The notes: generated by a model from the sequence alone, not told the origin. A DNA stretch of 38,847 nt from an uncultured Luminiphilus sp. (GCA_938091995.1 CALKNZ010000064.1:1-38847); one strand, 5' to 3'. Numbered from the stretch's first letter, positions 9,424 through 19,655 are shown. Made by a program: numbers and translations.

Positions 9424-10814
9424 TCTTCTAATCCGAGTTTTTTGAGCCGATAGCGAAGGCTGCGAAAACTAATACCTAAAGATCGCGCGGCCGAGGTTCG
9501 ATTCCACCGATGGGCTGTTAAAGCTTCGGTGAGAATTTCCCGTTCTCTATTGGCCAGATAAGTCTCAAGGTCCCCATTAACCGCTTCTAGCAGTCCTTTG
9601 TGCTCGGTGGCGGTATCATCGGTCGACTTGTTTGGCGTATCGGATATTGTCGCCGCAGCACTGCGCGCGGCGCTGAAATCTTCTTGCTGGGTTAGATCAG
9701 CAATATCGATATCTCCGGCCTCAGTTAAGGCACTGGCACGCGCAAGAACATTCTCTAGCTCACGAATATTGCCGGGAAAATCATAGTTCATGAGATGAGA
9801 CAACGCGGTGTCTGTCAGAACTCTGGGTGGGATTTTTTGATCCTCAGCTATTTTTAGCAGAATATGCGCTACCAGCAGCGGAACATCTGCTAGACGCTCA
9901 CGAAGAGCGGGCACTTGAAGTCCAATCACATTAATTCGGTAGTAAAGGTCATCTCGAAAATGGCGGTTTTGTACTTCTTGTGCGAGGTGCTTGTGAGTAG
10001 CGCTGAGCAGCCGAATATCAATCGGTATTTCTATTTCGCTGCCAACCGGTCGCACAGACTTTTCTTGAATCACTCGTAGTAACTTGACCTGCACGGGCAG
10101 CGGTAAATCTGCGATTTCATCAAGGAGTAAGGTGCCGCCGTTGGCGGCTAAAAAAAGCCCCGATTTGTCCGCTGTGGCACCTGTGAAGGCGCCTTTTTTG
10201 TGGCCGAAAAGTTCACTTTCGACCAGGTCAGGTGGAATGGCACCACAGTTCACCGCGATGAAGGGTTGGTCATGTCGTGGCCCCGATTGATGAATTAAGC
10301 GTGCAACCACCTCTTTTCCTGTGCCCGATTCACCATGAATGTGAACCGGTGCTTGAGATCGCGCAACTTTTCGGATTTGATCGCGAAGTTTGCTCATGAC
10401 CGGCGTCGCACCGATTAAAGTATCTTCTGCTATGTCTGTAGGGGTATGCGTGGTTTTTAGGGCGTGAGCGACGAGCTCGCGAAGCTTATCGAGCGCTAAG
10501 GGTTTTGTGACGAAATCGAAGGCGCCCAGTTTAAGCGCTTCAATCGCGCTTTCGACACTACCGTGGGCCGTGATCATCGCTATTGGAACGTCTGGATACT
10601 TGTTTTGCATGTATTCAATGAGCGTTAGACCATTACCGTCGGGCAGCTTCATGTCTGTCAGGCACAGATCGGGGATGTGGGTTTTAAGTGAGGCTTTAGC
10701 CTCCGCAAGCGACGCGGCTTTACGCGTATTGAGCTGCATGCGGCTCAGGGTTATTTCCAGCAGCTGTAAAATATCGGGCTCATCATCGACAACTAGTACG
10801 GTAGGTTTTTTCAT
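9420..10814 (-). CDS. pilR: Sigma-54-dependent response regulator PilR
   Basis: Activates sigma-54 promoters of type IV pilin genes when phosphorylated by PilS. The 464 residues contain a receiver domain (Asp10-Asp11, phospho-acceptor Asp54, Lys104), an AAA+ domain with Walker A GESGTGKE at 161-168, GAFTGA at 208-213 for sigma-54 contact and a Walker B LLLDEIADLP near 229-238, and a C-terminal Fis-type helix-turn-helix (WNRTSAARSLGIS...RYRLKKL). The first residues (LLEITLSRMQLNTR, LCLTDMKLPDG) are very close to Pseudomonas PilR, favouring PilR over NtrC. It starts within the pilS stop (ATGA overlap). I found no sigma-54 promoter in front of the pilin genes by eye. Confidence 0.95.
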   Translation of the reverse strand: MKKPTVLVVDDEPDILQLLEITLSRMQLNTRKAASLAEAKASLKTHIPDLCLTDMKLPDGNGLTLIEYMQNKYPDVPIAMITAHGSVESAIEALKLGAFDFVTKPLALDKLRELVAHALKTTHTPTDIAEDTLIGATPVMSKLRDQIRKVARSQAPVHIHGESGTGKEVVARLIHQSGPRHDQPFIAVNCGAIPPDLVESELFGHKKGAFTGATADKSGLFLAANGGTLLLDEIADLPLPVQVKLLRVIQEKSVRPVGSEIEIPIDIRLLSATHKHLAQEVQNRHFRDDLYYRINVIGLQVPALRERLADVPLLVAHILLKIAEDQKIPPRVLTDTALSHLMNYDFPGNIRELENVLARASALTEAGDIDIADLTQQEDFSAARSAAATISDTPNKSTDDTATEHKGLLEAVNGDLETYLANREREILTEALTAHRWNRTSAARSLGISFRSLRYRLKKLGLED

Positions 10815-12472
10815 GACGCTGAGGGCACTCGACCAAAGGTGATTCGGAAAGCGCTTTCGCCGGCCTGTGTACGCCGGTAAATCAATCGTGCGCCATTGAT
10901 CTCACAGAGTTCTTTGCACAAGTAAAGTCCTAGACCGCTACCGTGCTTTGATGTGGTGAAAAAAGGCTCAAACAAGCGAGTGAGATTATACTCTGCGACA
11001 CCCAATCCAAAATCTACAACGTCGATGTGCACTTGGCCCCCCTGCGGGTCTATTGTGGTGTCGAGTCGAATTCGAGAACAGTCGCCGTCCTCTAAGGAGT
11101 GTCTTAGTGCATTATCTATCAGGTTGGAGAGAATGCGCTTGAGGTGCTCCGAATCCATGAATATGGTCGTCGAAGTCGTGTTTATATCAGATATAACAAT
11201 GTCGCAGCGCTGCTGCTGTAGCGAGCGATACTCCTCTACATAAGCAGGAAGCCAGTTGTTCAGAAGTAGGTCGGTCGGTTTTGGTGCCTGCCGACGAGAC
11301 ACTTCCGATACGTTATCAATAATATCGCTCACGCGACGGCTATTACTGACCAATATGTCGCATAAAATGCCATCGGCGGCATCAACGGTGCTGCTCTCAG
11401 TAAGAAGTTGCGCAGCGTGACTGATAGCCCCCAAGGGGTTACGAATTTCGTGGGCAATACTGGCGGTGAGCTTGCTGAGTGAGTTTAGCTTAAGGGATTG
11501 TGCAAACTGGGTGACGGGCGTGTAGTCCTGAATAAATATGAGGTTTTTTTGATTGGCGGTTTCACTCAGAGACACAAAGGATGCCACCATAGTCGGGCCC
11601 TCCTCGGCGATTCGAAAGGGTTCGGGTAGGTCTGTACTGGTTTCACACCACTCCTGATACTGATTGGCCAAGTCAGCACTAATATTCAATAAGTGGATCC
11701 GTTCTCCCTCATTGAGTCCTAGTAAGGTGTGCGCAGCCTCATTAATACAGATGGCGGTACCGGTATGATCAGCGAGTAAAATGCCGGTTTCCATGTGAAT
11801 AATAATTTGCTCATTAAGCCTTTGCAGAGCTTCTACTTTTGCTTTGGCTTGGCTGGCGTCTGCTTCAGCCTGGGTCAGACGCGAGGTCATGAACTGAACC
11901 AATAGAGATAAAGTGAATAGCAGCGTTCCCAATAGACCGGCAGAAAGCAGCATATTCAGTGTTGCCTCACTCCTGGTTACCATCCAAGCTGTATCCATGA
12001 GAACGGCGAGTACTGCTATTGCCGCAATGACCGTTGCCAGAACGCGCTCTTTGATCAAGGTGGCCGCCGCAAAAACTGTGATCAAATAAAGCACAGACAA
12101 ACCGCTGAGAATGCCCCCTGTTGCACCTACGATCAGGGCAATAACGGTAATATCGAAAAGCAAAAGCCCGAAAATGTAGGTCTGTGACGAATAAACCAAG
12201 CGTCCAAGATTACCCAGCATCATCAGTGATGACACAAACAATATACTTGTGCCTGTTACAAACATGGTTTGATCAAATTGGGAAAACAGCTCAAAGGTGT
12301 TTGGGATGATCAGCAATGACAGAAGCGCGATGGCTAACAGCGTTCGACAGGCGTTATAGATGACAAACAATCGGCCTATGGGCAAATTTTCCCCACCGTC
12401 TTGAAAACGGTTATCGGGGTGTCCAGCGGTGTCTATCTGGAGAAATTCCTGAATCGGTAATTTACTGTTCAT
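10811..12472 (-). CDS. pilS: Sensor histidine kinase PilS
   Basis: Inner-membrane kinase that phosphorylates PilR. The 553 residues have about six N-terminal membrane helices (roughly residues 35-195), a coiled linker, a PAS-like domain (about 215-325), and a kinase core with phospho-acceptor His341 in SIAHEIRNPLG, N box NLIDNALRHS, G1 VVDFGLGV, F box EPFFTT and G2 GSGLGLYL. This layout and the ATGA overlap with pilR identify it as PilS. In Pseudomonas the membrane part senses pilin subunits. Divergent from nadE across 112 bases, which hold no promoter that I can name with confidence. Confidence 0.95.
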   Translation of the reverse strand: MNSKLPIQEFLQIDTAGHPDNRFQDGGENLPIGRLFVIYNACRTLLAIALLSLLIIPNTFELFSQFDQTMFVTGTSILFVSSLMMLGNLGRLVYSSQTYIFGLLLFDITVIALIVGATGGILSGLSVLYLITVFAAATLIKERVLATVIAAIAVLAVLMDTAWMVTRSEATLNMLLSAGLLGTLLFTLSLLVQFMTSRLTQAEADASQAKAKVEALQRLNEQIIIHMETGILLADHTGTAICINEAAHTLLGLNEGERIHLLNISADLANQYQEWCETSTDLPEPFRIAEEGPTMVASFVSLSETANQKNLIFIQDYTPVTQFAQSLKLNSLSKLTASIAHEIRNPLGAISHAAQLLTESSTVDAADGILCDILVSNSRRVSDIIDNVSEVSRRQAPKPTDLLLNNWLPAYVEEYRSLQQQRCDIVISDINTTSTTIFMDSEHLKRILSNLIDNALRHSLEDGDCSRIRLDTTIDPQGGQVHIDVVDFGLGVAEYNLTRLFEPFFTTSKHGSGLGLYLCKELCEINGARLIYRRTQAGESAFRITFGRVPSAS

Positions 12473-12584
12473 GGGATTACTATAGCAGTCGAGCCTGCAA
12501 GGGCTGTACTCAAATCATAATAGGTTGCAGCAGCAGTGAGGAGCGCTAAACTGCTCCCCGCAAACGTTAGGCCGGAGTTTTCAG

Positions 12585-14201
12585 ATGAACCTTTGTATGG
12601 GTCAAATCAATACTTTTGTGGGTGATTGGCGAGGTAACTGTGAACGAGTTATTACAGCCTGTCGCTCCGCGCATTCAAAATGCTCTAACGCCGTTGTGGT
12701 GTTTCCTGAATTAACGCTAACAGGGTATCCGCCAGAGGACCTGCTGTTGCGCCCCAGCCTTGAGCAAGATACTGAGGCGGCCCTGTCACAGTTGTGCGCA
12801 GAGTTACCGTCTACGCTGTGGGTCATTGTGGGCTATCCCCGCAAAAAAGCCGATGGTCTCTACAACAGTGCCGGGGTAATTCATGGGGGTAAAATTGTTG
12901 CTGAGTACGACAAGCAATCGTTACCGAACTATCAGGTTTTTGACGAAAAACGCTACTTTCTGGCGGGTAGTGATGCCTGTGTTGTTGATGTTGATGGGAT
13001 TAAAGTCGGCATTACTATTTGTGAAGATATTTGGGAGGCCGGGCCTGCGGCACGCGCGCGGGCTGCAGGGGCTCAGCTGCTGATCAATCTAAATGCCTCC
13101 CCCTTCCATAGAGGTAAACCTAACGAGCGGCTAACAATGGTCTCTGAAAGGGCTAGGGACAACGATCTCCCCGTGGTCTATATCAATCAAGTGGGCGGGC
13201 AGGACGAGTTAGTGTTCGACGGAGGTTCTTTTGCCGTAAATCGGGACGGCGAACTTGCGGTATCAGCTGTCGATTTCGAGGAAGCCTTGTGTTGGCTGGA
13301 AGTTGAAGGTGGAGAGGATTTAACGATCCGAGGTGGGGCGCAAGCTGAGCCTCGAGATGATCTGGCCGCTGTTTGGCAGGCTTTGGTTCTCGGTGTCAGA
13401 GATTATGTGAATAAAAATGGTTTCCCGGGAGTGGTATTAGGTCTTTCCGGGGGTATCGATTCTGCAGTGACCTTGGCTGTGGCTGTCGATGCACTTGGCG
13501 CGGCGCGTGTTAACGCGGTAATGATGCCCTTCCGTTACACGGCATCAATATCTGTAGAGGATGCACAGGCACAGGCCGCTGCGATGGGGGTCGCCTATCG
13601 ATCGATATCGATTGAACCGCTTTACGAGTCCTTTACGAGCGCCCTAGCTGAGGAGTTTGAGGGGTTAGAACCCAATATCACGGAGGAAAACTTGCAAGCC
13701 CGGTGCCGTGGGGTTTTGTTGATGTCTATTTCCAATAAGAAAAATCTATTGGTGCTGACTACAGGTAACAAAAGTGAACTTGCCGTGGGTTATTCCACGT
13801 TGTACGGGGATATGGCTGGCGGTTTTGATGCGCTCAAAGACTGCCCCAAAATGCTGGTCTATGCCTTGGCACGCTACAGAAATACCCTAAATGCGTGTAT
13901 TCCTGAAAGAGTCATCACCCGACCACCGTCAGCCGAGCTGGCTCCGGATCAAAAAGACGAAGACAGCCTGCCTCCCTATGACGTGCTTGATGCCATTATT
14001 GAGCACTATGTGGAACGAGATTTGAGTGCCAGGGATATCATCGCTTTGGGTTTTGCCGAGGAAGATGTGCGACGTGTGGTACGGCTCATTGACCTTAATG
14101 AGTATAAGCGGCGTCAGGCACCTGTGGGTGTGCGTATCACTCAGCGAGGTTTTGGACGTGATCGCCGCTACCCGATTACCTGGGCTTGGCGCGGCCCCTG
14201 A
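12585..14201 (+). CDS. nadE: Glutamine-dependent NAD+ synthetase
   Basis: Makes NAD+ from deamido-NAD+ and ATP, using glutamine as ammonia source. The 538 residues have an N-terminal nitrilase-type glutaminase with the Glu42-Lys110-Cys146 triad (FPELTLTGYPPEDLL, EYDKQSLPNY, ITICEDIWE) and a C-terminal synthetase with the P-loop SGGIDS at 288-293 and TGNKSELAVGYSTLYGDMAG. GGAG at 12573-12576, 8 bases before ATG, supports the start. Gene order next to pilS and bamD differs from Pseudomonas, where no nadE separates them. Convergent with bamD, only 24 bases apart and with no obvious terminator. Confidence 0.96.
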   Translation: MNLCMGQINTFVGDWRGNCERVITACRSAHSKCSNAVVVFPELTLTGYPPEDLLLRPSLEQDTEAALSQLCAELPSTLWVIVGYPRKKADGLYNSAGVIHGGKIVAEYDKQSLPNYQVFDEKRYFLAGSDACVVDVDGIKVGITICEDIWEAGPAARARAAGAQLLINLNASPFHRGKPNERLTMVSERARDNDLPVVYINQVGGQDELVFDGGSFAVNRDGELAVSAVDFEEALCWLEVEGGEDLTIRGGAQAEPRDDLAAVWQALVLGVRDYVNKNGFPGVVLGLSGGIDSAVTLAVAVDALGAARVNAVMMPFRYTASISVEDAQAQAAAMGVAYRSISIEPLYESFTSALAEEFEGLEPNITEENLQARCRGVLLMSISNKKNLLVLTTGNKSELAVGYSTLYGDMAGGFDALKDCPKMLVYALARYRNTLNACIPERVITRPPSAELAPDQKDEDSLPPYDVLDAIIEHYVERDLSARDIIALGFAEEDVRRVVRLIDLNEYKRRQAPVGVRITQRGFGRDRRYPITWAWRGP

Positions 14202-14225
14202 ATACCTAGCTTGTTATAAGTGTCG

Positions 14226-15137
14226 TTAGCTTTTAGGGCGGTAGTCAAATTGTGGGGGTTCGGGAGGATCGAAAAGTCCTAGGGATAATTGGTTGATCCA
14301 TGAGCGATGTAGCCCATTCAGATCGTACTCACTGACGAACTCCCCGTTTTCATTGAGACTTGGATGGTCGGGGAAATTTTCGTTCAGAACGGCAATCGAG
14401 TCTTTAGCCAAGTCGTTGAAATCTAACAATATGTAAGCTTGCGCCATGATCGCTAGCCCGTCAGCGACGGAAGGTGTCTGCTGCATATGCTCCACAACGT
14501 AGCGGCCACGATTTAAAGCTGCCATGTAAGCACCGCGCCTGAAATAGTAATTGGCTACGTGAACTTCGTGGCGAGCCAGCATGTTCCGCATGTGGACCAT
14601 GCGCGCTCTTGCATCCGGGGCATAGGCGCTGTCAGGAAATCGCGCCAGTAATTGTGCAAATTCGGCAAAAGCTTCTTTGATATGTGACACATCGCGTTTC
14701 GTGTCGTCAGTTGGGACAAAGGATGCCAGAAAGCCGCCTTCCATATCGAAGGCGGAGAGCCCCTTCATGTAATAAGCGTAATCGACATTGGGGTGCTGGG
14801 GGTGAAGGCGGATGAATCTATCTGCGGCCTCAATAGCGGCTTCAAATTCATAGGCACCGTAGTGTGCATAGACCAGTTCCAACTGCGCCTGTTCCGCGTA
14901 ACGGCCAAAAGGATAACGACTTTCCAGCAGTTGCAGTGTCCTGATAGCCGTGTTGAAGTTGCCACTGTCCAGCGATCGTTGAGCTTCCAGGTAAACTTGC
15001 TGCTCTCCGTTATCGGCTATTTCGATATCATCTTTGCCAAACCCAAACCACGAGCATCCAGTGACGGCAACTAGTAGTGCGATAAGAGTGATCCGTCGGA
15101 CGGCAAAACATACAGGCTGTAAAAGGTCAGAGTACAA
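14226..15137 (-). CDS. bamD: Outer-membrane assembly lipoprotein BamD
   Basis: Essential lipoprotein of the BAM complex that inserts beta-barrel proteins into the outer membrane. The 303-residue precursor has a signal peptide with lipobox VTGC (Cys28), and Ser at +2 fits outer-membrane sorting. TPR helices follow with the BamD signatures [35 protein letters not shown] and [16 protein letters not shown]. It is longer than E. coli BamD mainly at the C terminus ([15 protein letters not shown]). The start is TTG at 15137, preceded by GAGG; an in-frame stop lies a few codons upstream and no in-frame ATG occurs before the lipobox. Divergent from rluD, as in E. coli and Pseudomonas. Confidence 0.95.
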   Translation of the reverse strand: MYSDLLQPVCFAVRRITLIALLVAVTGCSWFGFGKDDIEIADNGEQQVYLEAQRSLDSGNFNTAIRTLQLLESRYPFGRYAEQAQLELVYAHYGAYEFEAAIEAADRFIRLHPQHPNVDYAYYMKGLSAFDMEGGFLASFVPTDDTKRDVSHIKEAFAEFAQLLARFPDSAYAPDARARMVHMRNMLARHEVHVANYYFRRGAYMAALNRGRYVVEHMQQTPSVADGLAIMAQAYILLDFNDLAKDSIAVLNENFPDHPSLNENGEFVSEYDLNGLHRSWINQLSLGLFDPPEPPQFDYRPKS

Positions 15138-15234
15138 AGGCTTGTAATCCTCAAGTCAAAGCGTTCTCATTCCCCATTGTAACGCCAACAGGGCCCTCGC
15201 ATCCAAATAAATGGTACAGCGAGGAGTATACGCT

Positions 15235-15273
15235 ATGAGCCATTGGGTACGAGGTTTCCGTGAGTCAGGATAA
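15235..15273 (+). other. Possible 12-codon upstream open reading frame before rluD
   Basis: ATG 15235 follows GAGGAG at 15221-15226 with 8 bases between, a better ribosome binding site than that of rluD itself. The frame reads MSHWVRGFRESG and stops at 15271-15273, 13 bases inside rluD in another frame. Ribosomes ending there could re-initiate at GTG 15260. This may also be chance; no similarity is known to me. Confidence 0.3.
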
Positions 15274-16234
15274 GGTCGATACCATCACCGGTGAGGCGAG
15301 CATCTCGTGGGAGCTTCACGGCAGTCGATTTGATCAGGCTGCTGCCACATTGTTTCCTGAATTCTCAAGATCCCGCCTACAGTCCTGGATTGGAGAGGGT
15401 ACGCTTACCCTCGATGGGAAATCCGCCCGTGCCAAAGATAAAGTGTCCCAGGGGCAGCGTCTGGTGTTGGCGGCGGCCGTAGAAGCTGCGGTCAACTGGT
15501 CGGGTGATTCCCGGCCACTCGACATTGTGTATGAAGACGAGCATGTGCTTGTCGTGAACAAAGCTGCGGGCGTCGTGGTACACCCCGCAGCCGGTCATGC
15601 CGATGGTACTTTGGTTAATTCGTTGATCGGATATGCCCCAGAACTGGAGCAGCTGCCCCGGGGTGGAATCGTACACAGGCTGGACAAGGACACCACGGGA
15701 ATTATGTTTGTGGCTCGTTCGCACTTAGCGCACCAGTCGCTGATCAAGCAGCTTGCTGCGCGTTCCGTTGAGCGTATTTATGCTGCGGTCTGCCGCGGGG
15801 CACTTTCTGGCGGGGGTTCCGTCGATGCTCCCATTGGACGTCATCCTTCGGTGCGAACCCGAATGGCTGTCACTGCGGGTGGGAAAGCTGCGATCACCCA
15901 TTACCGCATCGCTGAGCGTTTTAACCATCACACCGCGCTTTCCGTGAAATTAGAGACCGGTCGCACTCATCAAATCAGGGTGCACCTCGCCTCGCGTAAT
16001 AACCCACTGATTGGTGACCCAGTGTACGGAGGGCGCCCCCGGCCTCCCGCAGCAGCTGATCCTGAGCTGCAATCGATATTGCGTACGTTTCCTCGCCAGG
16101 CATTGCATGCGCAAACTTTGGCCTTTGAGCATCCTGCTACGGGACAGCACTGCGAGTTCGAGACCCCTTTGCCCGACGACTTTTTGCAGCTCCTTGAGGT
16201 GCTGCGAAACCACGACGTTAGCCTGCCTCAGTGA
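15260..16234 (+). CDS. rluD: 23S rRNA pseudouridine synthase RluD
   Basis: Forms pseudouridines in helix 69 of 23S rRNA (positions 1911, 1915, 1917 in E. coli). The 324 residues have an N-terminal S4 RNA-binding domain (SRSRLQSWIGEGTLTLDG) and the RluA-family catalytic core with HRLDKDTTG, catalytic Asp142, then ETGRTHQIRVH and DPVYGGRPRPP, which match RluD rather than RluC. The start is GTG 15260 with GAGG five bases ahead. A 12-codon open frame with its own strong ribosome binding site overlaps this start. The 3' end overlaps pgeF by four bases (GTGA). Confidence 0.95.
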   Translation: MSQDKVDTITGEASISWELHGSRFDQAAATLFPEFSRSRLQSWIGEGTLTLDGKSARAKDKVSQGQRLVLAAAVEAAVNWSGDSRPLDIVYEDEHVLVVNKAAGVVVHPAAGHADGTLVNSLIGYAPELEQLPRGGIVHRLDKDTTGIMFVARSHLAHQSLIKQLAARSVERIYAAVCRGALSGGGSVDAPIGRHPSVRTRMAVTAGGKAAITHYRIAERFNHHTALSVKLETGRTHQIRVHLASRNNPLIGDPVYGGRPRPPAAADPELQSILRTFPRQALHAQTLAFEHPATGQHCEFETPLPDDFLQLLEVLRNHDVSLPQ

Positions 16235-16989
16235 ACCGGGGTCCGATCGATATCATTACGGCCGATATTGGTATTTCGCGTATTCATGCTTTTACAACCT
16301 TACGAGCCAACGGTAATAGTAGTAGCCCCTTCAATAGCTTGAATTTTGGGGATCACGTGGGTGACGACCCGCAAACGGTAAAATTAAATCGGGAGATGCT
16401 GCGGAGTTTTCTGCCGGGGGAGGTCGCTCCTCGTTGGTTGTGCCAAATTCATGGTGCCGAAGTGATTGCCTCCCATGCTCGCCCTGAAGATGAGGTGCCC
16501 GTTGCTGATGCGGCATGGACCGATCGCCCGGGTAGGCCTCTAGCGGTTATGACGGCCGATTGCCTACCTATCGTTTTGGCTGGAATCCATAGTGACTGGG
16601 TGGCCATTGTTCATGCGGGTTGGCGAGGTCTAGCGGCTGGCATTATCGACGCAACCCTCGCGGCGGTACCCGGTAGCTGTGCACAGGCGCGAGCATGGTT
16701 TGGCCCCGCCATTGGCGCCTGTTGTTTTGAGGTTGGTGAGGAGGTCCGCGAGGTCTTTGTAGGGCGCTTTGGTGCGTCGGCTGTGCAGAGTTTCAAATCG
16801 ACTGATACACCGGGAAAATATTTGGCAGACATTTCAGCGCTGGCGGCCTATCGATTGCGAGAGTTGGGTGTCGGTGAAATTTCCGAGTCTAGGATTTGTA
16901 CCGTCTGTGAGCCTGAGAATTTTTTCTCACATCGCAGAGACGGTAAGACAGGACGCATGGCCACCGTGGCGATGATATTGCCGAGCTAA
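16231..16989 (+). CDS. pgeF: Peptidoglycan editing factor / YfiH-type laccase-domain protein
   Basis: Member of the YfiH (DUF152) family. In E. coli the protein guards peptidoglycan precursor composition; related proteins act on purine nucleosides or phenols, so substrate is not settled. The 252 residues show the family metal-site signatures CQIHGAEV, MTADCLPI and HAGWRGLAAGI, then GPAIGACCFEVGEEV and a closing FFSHRRDGKTGRM. GTG 16231 overlaps the rluD stop. The bamD / rluD-pgeF-clpB order is conserved across gammaproteobacteria. Confidence 0.93.
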   Translation: MNRGPIDIITADIGISRIHAFTTLRANGNSSSPFNSLNFGDHVGDDPQTVKLNREMLRSFLPGEVAPRWLCQIHGAEVIASHARPEDEVPVADAAWTDRPGRPLAVMTADCLPIVLAGIHSDWVAIVHAGWRGLAAGIIDATLAAVPGSCAQARAWFGPAIGACCFEVGEEVREVFVGRFGASAVQSFKSTDTPGKYLADISALAAYRLRELGVGEISESRICTVCEPENFFSHRRDGKTGRMATVAMILPS

Positions 16990-16998
16990 AGCCCTCTA

Positions 16999-17027
16999 CT
17001 TGAAATTGGCTGTTCATGACGCCATTT
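16999..17027 (+). promoter_or_regulatory. Heat-shock (sigma-32) promoter of clpB
   Basis: CTTGAAA at 16999-17005 and CGCCATTT at 17020-17027 are 14 bases apart. This matches the RpoH consensus CTTGAAA-N11-16-CCCCATNT at 14 of 15 stated bases (one C to G). It lies 49 bases before the clpB start, the expected place for a heat-shock promoter. clpB is a known RpoH target in gammaproteobacteria. Confidence 0.85.
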
Positions 17028-17075
17028 AACGAATAAGGGCAAGAGGCCCAAAGTTCATGGTGAGGGGATAGTCAC

Positions 17076-19655
17076 ATGCGTATGGATAAGTTAACCAACT
17101 CATTACAAAACGTGCTTTCAGACGCGCAATCGCTTGCGGTGGGTCGCGATCAGCAGTTTATAGAGCCGGTACATATTCTTAAGGCATTGCTTGATCAGTC
17201 CGGGGGTTCAGCGGTTCCTTTGCTGCAGAAAGCGGGCGCTAACGGGCCACAGTTGGCCAGCGCAGTAACCGATGCCTTGTTGAGTTTACCCACGGTAAAT
17301 GGCGGGCAGGGGGATGTGCACTTATCGCAAGATTCCAGCCGTTTGCTTAATCGAGCCGATAAATTGGCTCAGGGTCGCAAAGATAGTTACCTATCTTGTG
17401 AGCTAGTGTTACTGGCGATGGTGGACACCAGTTCGCCAGTGGCGAAACTGCTGACCAATTCCGGAGTGAGTCAGGCCAATCTTGAGCGAGCGATTGAGGA
17501 GGTGCGAGGCGGTGAGGGCGTGAATTCGCCAGAAGCAGAGAACGCCAGGCAGGCTCTGGAAAAATATACCGTGGATATTACTGAGCTCGCCGAAATTGGA
17601 AAACTCGATCCTGTTATTGGTCGAGATGATGAGATACGACGGACTATTCAGGTGCTGCAGCGCAGGACTAAAAATAATCCCGTGTTGATTGGTGAGCCCG
17701 GTGTTGGGAAGACCGCAATTATTGAAGGTTTGGCCCAGCGGATAATCAATGGTGAAGTCCCTGAAGGATTAAAAAATAAGCGGATCCTCTCACTGGACCT
17801 GGGAGCATTGCTGGCCGGCGCAAAGTTCCGTGGTGACTTTGAAGAACGGCTGAAAGGGGTTCTCAATGAGCTTTCAAAAGAAGAGGGACGGGTCATCTTA
17901 TTTATTGATGAGCTGCATACTATGGTGGGTGCAGGGAAGTCTGAAGGTTCCATGGACGCCGGTAATATGCTCAAGCCAGCCCTAGCACGTGGCGAGCTGC
18001 ATTGCGTAGGAGCTACAACACTTAATGAGTATCGGCAGTTTGTTGAAAAAGATGCAGCACTTGAGCGGCGTTTCCAAAAAGTCCTTGTTGATGAGCCCTC
18101 AGAGGAGGATACGATTGCTATCTTGCGCGGCCTTAAAGAGCGCTACGAGGTGCATCACGGTGTAGCCGTGACTGATAGCGCCATAATCGCTGCAGCAAAA
18201 CTGAGTCAACGCTACATTACTGATCGACAATTGCCCGATAAGGCTATCGATCTTATCGACGAAGCGGCTAGTCGTATTCGCATGGAGATTGATTCAAAGC
18301 CAGAGAGTATGGATCGATTGGAGCGGCGCCTGATACAACTAAAGATTGAGCGAGAGGCCGTCAATAAGGATCAAACTGAAGCGGCGAAAAGGCAGGTGGC
18401 ATTGCTCGATGAGCAAATTGCTGAACTCGATCGAGAGTTGTCTGATCTTGATGAGATATTAGTCGCGGAGAAAGCTGCTGTTCAGGGCGCTGCACAAATT
18501 AAGGCCGCCATTGAGCAGGCTAAACTAGATTTGGATATGGCGCGGCGTGCGGGGGACCTGACGCGAATGTCAGAAATTCAGTATGGGGGGCTGCCTGAAC
18601 TGAATAAACAGCTGAATGTCGCAGAACAAGCAGAGCAAGGTCCGACACAGCTTTTGCGTAATCGGGTGACCGAAGAAGAGGTTGCTGAAGTGGTATCACG
18701 ATGGACCGGGATACCCATATCAAAGATGCTTGAAGGTGATCGAGAGAAGCTGTTGCGGATGGAGTCGGTCCTCCACGAGCGCGTGGTGGGGCAGGAAGAG
18801 GCTGTGGTGGCAGTAGCCAATGCTGTGCGGCGTTCTCGAGCTGGTCTCTCTGACCCTAATCGCCCCAATGGTTCTTTCTTATTCTTAGGGCCAACGGGGG
18901 TAGGTAAAACTGAGCTGTGTAAAGCCTTGGCGGATTTTATTTTCGATAGTGATCAGGCCATGGTGCGCCTCGACATGTCGGAATTTATGGAGAAGCACTC
19001 GGTTGCTCGACTGATTGGGGCGCCGCCGGGCTATGTCGGCTACGAAGAGGGCGGTTACTTAACCGAAGCTGTGCGGCGTCGGCCGTATTCTTTATTGCTT
19101 CTAGATGAAGTTGAAAAGGCACATCCCGATGTCTTTAACATACTGCTTCAGGTCTTGGAGGATGGCCGCCTCACTGACGGCCAGGGCCGGACGGTTGATT
19201 TTAGAAATACTGTGATTGTTATGACGTCTAATTTAGGTTCTGACCTGATTCAAGAGATGGCCGGTGATGAAAACTATGAGGCGATGAAAGATGCGGTTAT
19301 GGGCGTTGTCGGTAATCACTTTCGACCGGAGTTTATCAACCGCGTTGATGAAACGGTGGTATTTCATCCATTGTCTCAGGTGCAGATTCGAGGGATTGCG
19401 AGTATTCAGATTGCGAATCTGATGGGCCGCCTCGCTGAGCGTGATCTCGTACTGCAGCTGCCAGATGATGTACTCGATCACCTTGCGGCAGCAGGATTCG
19501 ACCCCGTTTTTGGTGCTAGGCCCCTGAAAAGGGCTATTCAGCAACTGCTGGAAAATCCTTTGGCCCAGCAAATTTTACAGGGCGATTATGCTCCCGGAGA
19601 CACGGTAGAGGCGCTGCTAGAGAGCCAGAAAATCATCCTCAGCCGACAACAGTAA
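17076..19655 (+). CDS. clpB: ATP-dependent disaggregase ClpB
   Basis: Hexameric AAA+ chaperone that pulls proteins out of aggregates with DnaK. The 859 residues contain the Clp N domain (1-145), NBD1 with Walker A GEPGVGKT at 206-213 and Walker [16 protein letters not shown], the ClpB-specific coiled-coil middle domain (about 405-530), and NBD2 with Walker A GPTGVGKT at 605-612 and Walker [21 protein letters not shown] at 17062-17067 sits 8 bases before ATG, and MRMDKLTN aligns with E. coli MRLDRLTN. Residue 149 is a GTG-coded Val, the same position as the internal start for the short E. coli ClpB form. Confidence 0.98.
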   Translation: MRMDKLTNSLQNVLSDAQSLAVGRDQQFIEPVHILKALLDQSGGSAVPLLQKAGANGPQLASAVTDALLSLPTVNGGQGDVHLSQDSSRLLNRADKLAQGRKDSYLSCELVLLAMVDTSSPVAKLLTNSGVSQANLERAIEEVRGGEGVNSPEAENARQALEKYTVDITELAEIGKLDPVIGRDDEIRRTIQVLQRRTKNNPVLIGEPGVGKTAIIEGLAQRIINGEVPEGLKNKRILSLDLGALLAGAKFRGDFEERLKGVLNELSKEEGRVILFIDELHTMVGAGKSEGSMDAGNMLKPALARGELHCVGATTLNEYRQFVEKDAALERRFQKVLVDEPSEEDTIAILRGLKERYEVHHGVAVTDSAIIAAAKLSQRYITDRQLPDKAIDLIDEAASRIRMEIDSKPESMDRLERRLIQLKIEREAVNKDQTEAAKRQVALLDEQIAELDRELSDLDEILVAEKAAVQGAAQIKAAIEQAKLDLDMARRAGDLTRMSEIQYGGLPELNKQLNVAEQAEQGPTQLLRNRVTEEEVAEVVSRWTGIPISKMLEGDREKLLRMESVLHERVVGQEEAVVAVANAVRRSRAGLSDPNRPNGSFLFLGPTGVGKTELCKALADFIFDSDQAMVRLDMSEFMEKHSVARLIGAPPGYVGYEEGGYLTEAVRRRPYSLLLLDEVEKAHPDVFNILLQVLEDGRLTDGQGRTVDFRNTVIVMTSNLGSDLIQEMAGDENYEAMKDAVMGVVGNHFRPEFINRVDETVVFHPLSQVQIRGIASIQIANLMGRLAERDLVLQLPDDVLDHLAAAGFDPVFGARPLKRAIQQLLENPLAQQILQGDYAPGDTVEALLESQKIILSRQQ

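Noticed and set aside
12540..12557. GGAGC/GCTCC hairpin between pilS and nadE as an operator
   Set aside because: A five-pair stem with an eight-base loop is short enough to be chance, and no regulator is known for it.
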